A stretch of 12,697 bases of DNA from an uncultured Collinsella sp. (GCA_900752275.1 CAADUS010000002.1:1-12697), one strand, 5' to 3'; shown: positions 1 to 5,496, counted from the first letter of the stretch. Notes: generated from the sequence alone by a model not told the origin. A program made the numbers and translations.

Positions 1-756
1 CATGATCACGGGGAGCTTGTACTCCACCATCAGCTGCGGCGCGGCCTCCTTAATGGCGGCGACGACCTCCAGCGCGTAGCGGACGCGGTTCTCGAACGAA
101 CCACCATACCCGTCGGTGCGCTGGTTGAGGATGGCCGAGCACAGCGAACCCACCAGGCGGTCGCCATGGACCTCGATGGCATCGATGCCGGCCTGCTGTG
201 CGCGGGCGGCCGAGGCAGCAATGGCCTCCTTGATCTGGGTGAGCTGCTCTACGCTGGCCTCGTTCACAAAGTGCTGCATATCGTGGTGCAGCTTGGCGTA
301 TGCCTGCTTGCGAATCTCGTTGGACTCGGCCATCTTGGCGGCAAAGGTCTCCTCGTCGCCGGCGGCCTTGGCCTCCTGCGCGGCCTTGGCGGCGACCATG
401 GAGCCCATGACCATGCGGCCGACACCGGGCACGTCGTACTCGGGGTGGAACAGCTGCAGCGCAACCTTGGCACCGTGCTTGTGGACGGCGTCGGCCAGCG
501 CCTTAAACGTAGGGATCTGGGCGTCGGTTGCCAGCTTGGGCGTGGGGCTCGCGGTCATGACGGGAGCGACGTCGCCGATGACGATGTAGCTCACGCCGCC
601 ACGGGCCAAGCGCTCGTAAAAGGCCAGGCTGCGCTCGCCGATGGAACCGTCGCGCTCCTCGTAGCCGGTGGTCAGCGGCGGGAACATAATGCGGTTCTTG
701 AGCTCAAGGGGGCCAACCGTAATGGGCTGGAGCAGCTTAGATGCAGGTGCGGTCAT
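1..756 (-). CDS. NADH:flavin oxidoreductase, Old Yellow Enzyme family (N-terminal part, cut by window edge)
   Basis: FMN-dependent oxidoreductase of the OYE / 2-enoate reductase type, expected to be cytosolic and to reduce activated double bonds with NAD(P)H. 252 codons are visible and the frame is still open at base 1, so the C-terminal part is missing. Family marks: residues 8-30 (L-L-Q-P-I-T-V-G then K-N-R-I-M-F-P-P) match the usual start of the barrel; Q101-L-F-H lies at the flavin/active-site strand; E195-V-H-G-D-R with N211-x-R-T-D-G-Y-G-G-S-x-E-N-R is the classic OYE signature. Residues 110-165 form an Ala/Lys/Glu-rich helical stretch. The ATG at 756 is preceded by AGAGAGGA at good spacing. 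The substrate cannot be read from the sequence; bile-acid, enoate or other enone reduction are all possible. The upstream region contains the phased repeat array. Confidence 0.9.
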   Translation of the reverse strand, partial: MTAPASKLLQPITVGPLELKNRIMFPPLTTGYEERDGSIGERSLAFYERLARGGVSYIVIGDVAPVMTASPTPKLATDAQIPTFKALADAVHKHGAKVALQLFHPEYDVPGVGRMVMGSMVAAKAAQEAKAAGDEETFAAKMAESNEIRKQAYAKLHHDMQHFVNEASVEQLTQIKEAIAASAARAQQAGIDAIEVHGDRLVGSLCSAILNQRTDGYGGSFENRVRYALEVVAAIKEAAPQLMVEYKLPVIM

Positions 757-808
757 GGATATTCCTCTCTTGTAGGCGCGACGGCGATGATGCCGCGTAG
801 TTGTCTAG

Positions 809-838
809 AGGATATGGCATGGGGGTACGACAGCACAA
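809..838 (-). promoter_or_regulatory. candidate promoter for the OYE-family gene
   Basis: On the minus strand TTGTGC (833-838) and TATCCT (809-814) are separated by 18 bp, about 50 bp ahead of the start codon at 756. Both boxes are imperfect, so this is a candidate only. It lies between the gene and the repeat array, which starts about 60 bp further upstream. Confidence 0.35.
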
Positions 839-892
839 CGAAAATCGGCGAATATCAGGTGGCGGCAGGTGGATGGGACGGGGCGGCCCGTC

Positions 893-1200
893 GGTTTGTC
901 TCAATCTGTAACATCTGCAGACCAAAAACGACCCTAGATGTTACAAATCGAGACGAACAAACTCGGTCCGACCAAACATCTCAATCTGTAACATCTAGGC
1001 CCACTTTTGACCCCTACCTGTTACAGATCGAGACAAACCAAACCCGCCTGCTAGAAAATCTCGATCTGTAACAACAACTCGGCAAAAACCGTCCCTCGTG
1101 TTACAGATTTAGACAAACGGGACCCAACCCACCGGTATATCTCGATCTGTAACACCTAGCCGTCCAAATCGGTACTAGATGTTACAGATCGAGATTTTGT
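893..1200. repeat. phased array of eight alternating inverted 15-bp motifs
   Basis: The motif TCTCGATCTGTAACA or a one- to two-base variant occurs eight times, switching strand each time: 899-913 (+), 939-953 (-), 979-993 (+), 1019-1033 (-), 1059-1073 (+), 1099-1113 (-), 1140-1154 (+), 1180-1194 (-). Start-to-start steps are 40, 40, 40, 40, 40, 41 and 40 bp. Spacers are 25-26 bp and differ in sequence. Flanks often extend the symmetry (TTTG before the motif, TCTAG after it), so each +/- pair is an imperfect palindrome of about 58 bp. Seen directly. It is not CRISPR-like (repeats alternate, no cas genes). It resembles the alternating layout of BIMEs, but the motif itself does not fold into a hairpin as REP units do. 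It could be a tandem operator, a multi-hairpin RNA or a dispersed repeat family. No convincing ORF crosses it. Confidence 0.93.
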
Positions 1201-1243
1201 TTGAGAGGCCGAGGATTGAACCGAAAATACGATCCGGGATAAT

Positions 1244-1262
1244 AAAAAAGCCCGCCGGCTAG
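1244..1262 (-). terminator. weak rho-independent terminator candidate
   Basis: On the minus strand AGCC, loop GGCG, GGCT is followed by six T. The stem is only 4 bp, so termination is uncertain. It sits exactly where the DUF2958-like fragment loses family resemblance, suggesting that a deletion or insertion joined the fragment to this sequence. Confidence 0.35.
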
Positions 1263-1264
1263 GC

Positions 1265-1362
1265 CAACGAGCTGCAAGTTGGACGATGGGGTCGTCCGCC
1301 CCGTCCTGCCCATAGAGCCTCGGCACCGTCTTGGCGATTTCCTCGGTCATAAGCTGCTGCAT
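1265..1362 (-). pseudogene. truncated DUF2958-like protein (mobile-element remnant)
   Basis: The ATG at 1362 follows GGAGGA with 5-nt spacing on the minus strand. The first roughly 28 residues (MQQLMTEEIAKTVPRLYGQ and on through D-D-P-I-V) resemble the start of DUF2958 proteins, small proteins of about 100 residues common on plasmids and conjugative elements. The similarity is judged from memory of the family. After that the frame runs into a terminator-like hairpin and then into the repeat array, ending at 1156 with no family resemblance, so about three quarters of the domain is missing. A good ribosome site with a lost body points to a remnant of an integrated element. The frame is open further upstream to 1488, but the strong ribosome site argues for the internal start. 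It could still make a short peptide. Confidence 0.55.
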
Positions 1363-1410
1363 GTCTTCCTCCGTTCCGGGCACCCTGCCCTCAACATCTC
1401 GCCCCTGCGG

Positions 1411-1465
1411 GCAAAGCCGAATGGCGACGCCGCGCGTCGTCGTCGGCTTTGCTCCCTGCAAAGCC
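1411..1465. other. mutually exclusive hairpins in the leader of the DUF2958-like fragment
   Basis: GCAAAGCC occurs at 1411-1418 and 1458-1465, with its complement GGCTTTGC at 1445-1452 between them. The middle copy can pair with the left one (extended to 10 bp, 1411-1420 with 1443-1452, enclosing a 6-bp inner stem 1425-1430/1434-1439) or with the right one (8 bp, 5-nt loop), but not both. That is the geometry of an attenuator or RNA switch. On the minus strand it lies 50-100 nt ahead of the start at 1362. Function is inference. Confidence 0.6.
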
Positions 1466-1492
1466 ATGCCGGAGCGAAGGCCTGTCAAGGTC

Positions 1493-1618
1493 CTCCATGA
1501 CGGCCTCCACCGACCGGAGCGGAGCGGAGGTTTGTGCGGGGCCTCATGGAGCGGCCTTTACAGGGCGCAGCGGAGGCATCACCCGGCCACGGAGCCGTGG
1601 CCGCCGTCGGCGGATGCC
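1493..1618. other. nested GC-rich dyads, no gene seen
   Basis: Between the DUF2958-like leader and the small gene at 1701 no convincing coding frame is seen, but there are several dyads: 1493-1505 with 1540-1551 (12 bp with one bulge), CGGCCACGG-AG-CCGTGGCCG at 1584-1603 (perfect 9-bp stem), and an outer GGCATC/GATGCC pair at 1575-1580/1613-1618 enclosing it. This could be a structured RNA, a replication or transfer origin of a decayed element, or GC-rich repeat debris. Nothing in the sequence decides among these. Confidence 0.5.
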
Positions 1619-1659
1619 GTAAAACGTTAAACGCTGTTTATGATGGCCCGGACAGCACC

Positions 1660-1668
1660 TGCTATCAT
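1660..1668 (+). promoter_or_regulatory. extended -10 promoter candidate for the 76-residue ORF
   Basis: TGCTATCAT fits an extended -10 (TGN plus TATCAT), 32 bp ahead of the ATG at 1701. No recognisable -35 is present. The same TGN-TATCAT form appears ahead of the HNH gene. Confidence 0.35.
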
Positions 1669-1700
1669 CGCCTTTCTCGCATAGAGAGGATTGTTTCGGC

Positions 1701-1931
1701 ATGGAAGAACGTCATGTCACGACGGGGGACGGGCCGAGCGAAGCCGCCCAGCGGCTCATGGACGGTATCGGGGTATTCTCCGAGATCGAGGATTATGGCA
1801 GAAGGATTGAAGTCCTCGCCGAGGCCATGTCGGTCGGGATCAGGATCGCGGACTACGAACTGCTCGCGGCATGCGGTGCGCTCCTCGCGGCGACGAGGAA
1901 CCGGAGCGAGTGGACCGGAGCTTGGCTCTAG
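1701..1931 (+). CDS. small hypothetical protein (76 residues)
   Basis: Not recognised. The ATG follows AGAGAGGA at a slightly long spacing (about 10 nt) and an extended -10 candidate at 1660. The product is acidic at its N-terminus, then helix-forming: residues 15-45 are amphipathic and residues 46-66 are Ala/Leu-rich (I-A-D-Y-E-L-L-A-A-C-G-A-L-L-A-A) but carry charged or polar positions, so a membrane segment is not clear. No signal peptide or metal motif is seen. It is convergent with the paralogue gene ending at 1975, 43 bp away, and lies in the accessory stretch. It could be a real small gene of the island or a chance frame; the ribosome site and promoter tip it towards real. Confidence 0.5.
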   Translation: MEERHVTTGDGPSEAAQRLMDGIGVFSEIEDYGRRIEVLAEAMSVGIRIADYELLAACGALLAATRNRSEWTGAWL

Positions 1932-1974
1932 CCGACGTCACCCTCTGCGTTCCGCATGACGACCCAACCCGCGT

Positions 1975-2373
1975 TCACCGGACGCGCGTGTCGGCAGGCG
2001 GTGCGGAAACGTCGTTCTTCGAGCGGGTGTTCTCGAACGCCCAGACCCACCATCGCAGGCGGTCATCTGCCCCGTGAATGGGGTCCTCCCTGTGGTAGTG
2101 CTCCAGCATGAGTTGAGTGCTCCAGCCGCCGAAGCGCACCGTGTAGACCGCCGTCTGCGCGTCGTGGATGACCGCGCCGAAGGGGTCTATTCGAATGATT
2201 TGGTCGATCGTGAAGCCGCGGCCGTCCGGCCAGCAGACGCGGACAGGCACCGTCGTTCCGTCGGCGTTAGTGCGGGCGTAGACGTCTACGTACTGCTTAT
2301 GGACGCGTCTGCCGGGCTTGTCGCTGTTGGCGCGAACGGTGACGCCGCCGCCGAAGTCCTTTGTGTGGCCCAT
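1975..2373 (-). CDS. W-P-D-G-R family small protein, second of a coupled paralogue pair
   Basis: A 132-residue protein of unknown function. The core, about residues 27-110, contains Y-V-D-V-Y-A-R, C-W-P-D-G-R, I-D-Q-I-I-R-I and Y-T-V-R-F-G-G. This reads like small beta-rich proteins (V-D-V ... W-D-G-R ... I-D-x-V ... G-x-R-Y ... W-F-V-E) that I recall being encoded beside Y-family DNA polymerase genes in Firmicutes and Coriobacteria; that link is memory, not a search. The ATG at 2373 shares its first base with the TGA of the upstream gene (TGATG), so translation is probably coupled, and this favours the internal start over an ATG at 2433. The C-terminal 25 residues lie beyond the family core and are polar. 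Transcription would come from the LexA-box promoter near 2750. The end is convergent with the 76-residue ORF. Confidence 0.65.
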   Translation of the reverse strand: MGHTKDFGGGVTVRANSDKPGRRVHKQYVDVYARTNADGTTVPVRVCWPDGRGFTIDQIIRIDPFGAVIHDAQTAVYTVRFGGWSTQLMLEHYHREDPIHGADDRLRWWVWAFENTRSKNDVSAPPADTRVR

Positions 2374-2690
2374 CACTCGGGCATCACCGCCATGCCGCCA
2401 CCGCGCTCGACGAACCAGTCGCCGTGCTCCCACCAGACCGTTTTGCGCTGCCTCGCGGTGCAGACGTCGTAACGCACACAGAGGTTACCGAAGATGGCGC
2501 GGCCGAACTCCTGGCGGGCGTAGATGCTCTCAACCTTCCAACTGCGGCCGTCCGGCCAGTGGATGGTGACGGAATCGGACGGGCCGTGGTCGGGGTCGTC
2601 CGCGCCGTTGGCGTCCACGGGGATGTAGATGCGCTGTGCATCGGTGGGTATGCCGCAGGTTCCCGCAAGCGAGTGCTTTTTCATGATCAT
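2373..2690 (-). CDS. W-P-D-G-R family small protein, first of a coupled paralogue pair
   Basis: Same family as its downstream neighbour: I-Y-I-P-V-D-A-N-G, I-H-W-P-D-G-R-S-W, V-E-S-I-Y, C-V-R-Y-D-V, and a clear C-terminal G-D-W-F-V-E-R. The start is uncertain. Frames open further upstream include ATGs at 2732, 2708, 2690 and 2684; 2690 is chosen because GGTGG lies 7 nt ahead of it and it leaves a sensible leader after the -10 at 2752-2757, giving 105 residues. A start at 2732 would sit almost on the predicted transcription start. The LexA-type dyad between the -10 and the start suggests SOS induction. Together with the family's remembered link to translesion polymerases this suggests a DNA-damage role, which is inference. 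No polymerase gene is in the window. Confidence 0.65.
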   Translation of the reverse strand: MIMKKHSLAGTCGIPTDAQRIYIPVDANGADDPDHGPSDSVTIHWPDGRSWKVESIYARQEFGRAIFGNLCVRYDVCTARQRKTVWWEHGDWFVERGGGMAVMPE

Positions 2691-2735
2691 GCGCGTACCA
2701 CCGAACATCCGTTTGTATCTCACGGGCTTCATTGT

Positions 2736-2749
2736 CGAACGAATGTTCT
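2736..2749. promoter_or_regulatory. LexA (SOS) box
   Basis: CGAACGAATGTTCT contains the perfect dyad GAAC-N4-GTTC (2737-2740 and 2745-2748), matching the Gram-positive/actinobacterial LexA consensus CGAAC-N4-GTTCG in 12 of 14 symmetric positions or better. It overlaps the expected transcription start of the minus-strand paralogue pair, immediately after the -10 box, where bound LexA would block initiation. It is 145 bp from the start of the divergent HNH gene and could also influence that gene, less convincingly. Confidence 0.7.
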
Positions 2750-2751
2750 TG

Positions 2752-2757
2752 ATTGTA
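2752..2757 (-). promoter_or_regulatory. -10 box for the SOS-controlled paralogue pair
   Basis: TACAAT on the minus strand, directly upstream of the LexA dyad. No good -35 is visible at 16-18 bp, which is tolerable for a regulated promoter but lowers confidence. Confidence 0.4.
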
Positions 2758-2854
2758 AAGCGAACGTGGTGTGGGGGTTCGGTGTGCGGTGTCCGGACGG
2801 AGGGGCATGGATGTATCGCGTGGAAAGCGCCCGCGATCCGGAAGACCCGCGTCT

Positions 2855-2863
2855 TGGTATCAT
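2855..2863 (+). promoter_or_regulatory. extended -10 promoter candidate for the HNH nuclease gene
   Basis: TGGTATCAT is an extended -10 (TGN-TATCAT) 30 bp before the ATG at 2893. No -35 is evident. The implied leader is short and contains the GGGGAAGGAAG ribosome site. Confidence 0.35.
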
Positions 2864-2892
2864 TTTGCCATCCTTGGGGAAGGAAGAATGCC

Positions 2893-3642
2893 ATGACTCA
2901 GCTCTATGAGATAGACGGGTACCACTATATAGTCGACCTGACGCCCTATTTCGTTCTCGGCGTGCTGGTCATAGCCCTGGTCGGTGCAATCGCGGTCCTG
3001 GTTCGCAGGATTCTGGCGAGCCCCTTTAGGTATCCCTACTACGTGGCCCGCTTCAATGTGTCTGGCAGGCGCAACGTGAGGATCGAGGACTACATCGACC
3101 GTCACCTGATGGACCCGGCCGGTTGGGACGCCATCGTCGCCCATAGGGCATACATCCAGAACTGGAAGCACGAGCAAGAAGAGTATCTGAAAACCTGCCG
3201 GCTCCGCAGCCGGCGCGAGCGTCAGTACGCCGAGGCGGTCGACGATGACAGGGCCTTTAGGTTCATCACCTGCCGCGACCAGACGAGGTACAAGCAGGCC
3301 AACTACGCGAAGACGTCCTACAAGGTGTCGATGGATGATTCCGAGCTTGACGTGAACTGGGAGTGGATCGTCGAGCGCCGCATCCGCCTCGCCGCTATCA
3401 ACGACGAGGCGACGCTCAGGGACTATCACGCCAAGAACCAGCGAAAGCTGATGACGAAGCAGCTGCGCGAGCAGATCGCCCGCCGGGACAACTACACCTG
3501 CCAGATATGCGGGAAATACATGCCGGACGGCGTGGGCCTGCACGTCGACCATATCGTGCCGGTCGCGAAGGGCGGCAAGACCGTTCCATCCAACCTGCAG
3601 GTGCTCTGCTCGAAATGCAACGGGCGGAAGGGCGCGCGGTAG
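2893..3642 (+). CDS. membrane-anchored HNH endonuclease
   Basis: A 249-residue protein. Residues 18-37 (F-V-L-G-V-L-V-I-A-L-V-G-A-I-A-V-L-V) form one transmembrane helix followed by R-R, placing the rest in the cytoplasm. A charged, largely helical middle region (about 55-190, with Y-I-D-R, W-K-H-E and a run of Arg/Lys) precedes a C-terminal HNH domain: R-R-D-N-Y-T-C-Q-I-C (C203, C206), H217-V-D-H220, N234-L-Q-V-L-C-S-K-C-N (C239, C242). The zinc cysteines and the D-H/N residues of the ββα-metal fold are all present, so nuclease activity is likely. The ATG at 2893 has GGAAGGAAG upstream. Many arginines use AGG, unlike the flanking core genes, a sign of transfer. It is convergent with mrr (20 bp apart) and divergent from the SOS pair. 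I recall similar TM-plus-HNH proteins in Firmicutes without an assigned role; phage defence is a reasonable guess. Confidence 0.85.
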   Translation: MTQLYEIDGYHYIVDLTPYFVLGVLVIALVGAIAVLVRRILASPFRYPYYVARFNVSGRRNVRIEDYIDRHLMDPAGWDAIVAHRAYIQNWKHEQEEYLKTCRLRSRRERQYAEAVDDDRAFRFITCRDQTRYKQANYAKTSYKVSMDDSELDVNWEWIVERRIRLAAINDEATLRDYHAKNQRKLMTKQLREQIARRDNYTCQICGKYMPDGVGLHVDHIVPVAKGGKTVPSNLQVLCSKCNGRKGAR

Positions 3643-3662
3643 CGGCGCGTTGCAGACACGCG

Positions 3663-4601
3663 CTATTCGTCGAAGAAATCGGTGTCAACGGCCTTGATCT
3701 CGTAGACCTGTCTCGTGCTCACGCCGACGCCGTAGTCGATCATGAGGCCGGCGAGCGCGGGGCCGTCGACGAGCACGACCGTCTGCCCAAGGAGGCCCTC
3801 AGCATATTTGCGGGCATCCTTGGAGAAGCGAGCCGTGGTGATGAAAAGGCCCTTCGATACGCCCTTTCCGGAAAGCGCCCCGACGAATGCCTGAACCTCC
3901 GGCCGTCCGACCGTCCTTTGCGGATCCCACCGCTTAGCCTGGTAGCAGATGGTTCCAAATCCGAGTCGGTCCTCACGGACGACGCCGTCTATCCCCTCGT
4001 CACCACTCTTTTTGGTGACGTCGGCACGGGAGTCCAGGCTCTCGCCGTAACCCATCGCCACGAGCAACTTTCCGACCAGGTGCTCGAAGAAATACGGATC
4101 TTTTCCCATGATGATCGAAATGAGGTCGTCGGCGAGCGCGTCGCGAATCTCGCCGTAGGCAGACTCCATCGCCTCCTGAGGGGACTCCTGGTCCTCCAGC
4201 GTCGAAACACCCTCGGGCTCTGAAGCGTTTTTGGCCTTGCTTGCGGCCTGATAGCCGTCTTTCCACTTCTTGAATGCCGTGCAGTTCTCATAGAGACCCT
4301 TGGCTGTAATGGGTCCGGGATAATCAGAGAGGTACGTCCTGCCGGCATCGGTGATACGGTAGGTTCCCTTCTTCTCGCCGTATTCCAGGAGCTTAGCCTT
4401 CTCCAAATCGGTGATACCCCAGTACACGCGGTTGTAGAGTCTCGACTGGCCGGTCTTGAGACGCTCGCCCCGTTCGTCATCGGTCATGTCGAATTCGATC
4501 GCCACGGCATCCTGGAGGTCGGTGCCCGCCAGATATCCATCGACATGCGCCAGCGCTTCAAGGATGGGCCGCATGGTCTCATGCCATTTGGGCATCGTCA
4601 T
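3663..4601 (-). CDS. Mrr-type restriction endonuclease
   Basis: A 312-residue two-domain protein of the Mrr type (methyl-directed, type IV-like restriction). Residues about 5-95 form the N-terminal winged-helix domain (W-H-E-T-M-R-P-I-L, then N-R-V-Y-W-G-I-T-D-L-E-K-A-K-L-L and Y-R-I-T-D-A-G). An Ala/Lys/Glu linker spans 105-150. Residues 168-290 are the catalytic PD-(D/E)xK-like domain: F-E-H-L-V (E173), G-D-E-G-I-D-G (D205), and Y-Q-A-K (Q221, K223), which is the usual D/Q-x-K set. Key residues are intact, so it is probably active. It overlaps the upstream EcsC-family gene by 23 bp, indicating a tight translational pair. The ATG at 4601 is preceded by AAGGGG; an in-frame ATG at 4595 is an alternative. 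It is convergent with the HNH gene. The target, methylated or otherwise modified DNA, is inferred from the family. Confidence 0.9.
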   Translation of the reverse strand: MTMPKWHETMRPILEALAHVDGYLAGTDLQDAVAIEFDMTDDERGERLKTGQSRLYNRVYWGITDLEKAKLLEYGEKKGTYRITDAGRTYLSDYPGPITAKGLYENCTAFKKWKDGYQAASKAKNASEPEGVSTLEDQESPQEAMESAYGEIRDALADDLISIIMGKDPYFFEHLVGKLLVAMGYGESLDSRADVTKKSGDEGIDGVVREDRLGFGTICYQAKRWDPQRTVGRPEVQAFVGALSGKGVSKGLFITTARFSKDARKYAEGLLGQTVVLVDGPALAGLMIDYGVGVSTRQVYEIKAVDTDFFDE

Positions 4602-5496
4602 CGCTCGTCATCCCCTTCATTTCGGCAAAATCAGTAAAAGAATCAACCGCCGCTGCGGTCAAGTGACCTGTCGCCTGCGGCAATGACCTGAGCTCCCCTG
4701 CAAGTCTCCTCGACCCGCCCTTGAGGCTGACGAACGTGAGGCCTCCCGAGACGAGACCGCCGACGACCGGAACGACCTTGCTCACCGCGTCGCCGAAACT
4801 GCTTTTGGTGATTTTGACGCCGATTCCGGCAAGAACCTTTTTGATAATCGGGTAGTAGCTTGTCTGCGTAAGAGCCTTGTTGGCGACCTTCTTGGCGATA
4901 TTCGACTGGACCGTTTTGGAAAACGCCGTCAACGCGGAGTTGGCCCCGCTCACTCCGACCATCACGGCCAGGAGAAGGGCAAAAGCCGCCAAGGTCTCAT
5001 CGTCCATCTCGTCGCAATCGTCGATGAAGGACTGCCAGCCGTAGAGATACGCCAGTTTCTGCATGATTCGAAAGGCGTGGACATAGTACTGCGTCACGTC
5101 CGCCGGGATCGTTCCGAGCATCGCTAACCCGCCGGGTAATCCCGCGGAAAACGAAAGGACGCTCGATTTCTTCGTCTCGAAATCAATGACGTCCATAGCG
5201 ATGGAGTCGACAAGGCCGGAATCCATCCCGGCGGCTGCCGGGCTCGTTGAAATAGCGAGCTCCACTCGCTCGTCCGAGACTCCTCGTTTCCGGAACTCAG
5301 AGCGGAGGAAATGGCCGCGCTCGATCGCCACGCCCTTCAGCCTCATCACCTTCTGGAGGAAAGCGACGGCGTATCTCTGCGCTTCATCCTCCTGCCGATC
5401 AGCTTCGGCCTTTAGGCCCCCAATACCCTCCTTCACGGAATTGGGATCGGATAGCTCCGCCCCCTCTTTCGGCTTTACGGCGTTCTTTCCCGGCAT
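4579..5496 (-). CDS. EcsC-family protein, partner gene of mrr
   Basis: A 305-residue protein. The central region (about residues 85-270) has the EcsC-family pattern: a Gly/Leu/Ala helix (S-A-G-L-P-G-G-L-A-M-L-G-T-I-P-A-D), Y-Y-V-H-A-F-R-I-M-Q-K-L-A-Y-L-Y-G-W, a second hydrophobic stretch (A-F-A-L-L-L-A-V-M-V-G-V-S-G-A), and a third (V-V-P-V-V-G-G-L-V-S-G-G-L-T-F-V). These hydrophobic segments suggest membrane association. The N-terminal 45 residues are charged and helical. EcsC proteins have no settled biochemical role. The ATG at 5496 has GAGGG 5 nt upstream and is preferred over an in-frame GTG at 5508. The stop lies inside mrr, so the pair is co-translated. Downstream position from the tRNA terminator implies its own promoter between 5510 and 5650, where no convincing boxes were found. 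A membrane partner for a restriction nuclease suggests a defence unit, which is inference. Confidence 0.75.
   Translation of the reverse strand: MPGKNAVKPKEGAELSDPNSVKEGIGGLKAEADRQEDEAQRYAVAFLQKVMRLKGVAIERGHFLRSEFRKRGVSDERVELAISTSPAAAGMDSGLVDSIAMDVIDFETKKSSVLSFSAGLPGGLAMLGTIPADVTQYYVHAFRIMQKLAYLYGWQSFIDDCDEMDDETLAAFALLLAVMVGVSGANSALTAFSKTVQSNIAKKVANKALTQTSYYPIIKKVLAGIGVKITKSSFGDAVSKVVPVVGGLVSGGLTFVSLKGGSRRLAGELRSLPQATGHLTAAAVDSFTDFAEMKGMTSDDDAQMA

Noticed and set aside
166..1071. Long plus-strand frame
   Set aside because: It is antisense to the OYE gene for most of its length and then runs through the repeat array; no ribosome site or family resemblance.
899..1194. CRISPR array
   Set aside because: Spacing is regular, but repeats alternate in orientation, are only 15 bp, and no cas gene is present; spacers show shared structure rather than independent origin.
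1207..1262. Possible remnant of the initiator tRNA (att copy): AGGATTGAACC, TACGA, CCGGG, GCCCG in the same order
   Set aside because: Needs several gaps and gives no continuous match beyond about 11 bases; chance similarity cannot be excluded.
1493..1618. Retron-type ncRNA
   Set aside because: The dyads would allow it, but no reverse transcriptase gene is in the window.
2361..2909. Plus-strand frame opposite the paralogue pair
   Set aside because: Antisense to two genes with recognisable shared motifs and coupled starts; its own product has no familiar motif.
3645..3663. Terminator between the convergent HNH and mrr genes (GCGCGT/ACGCGC stem)
   Set aside because: Only 6 bp, with no T-tract on either side; too weak to list as a feature.
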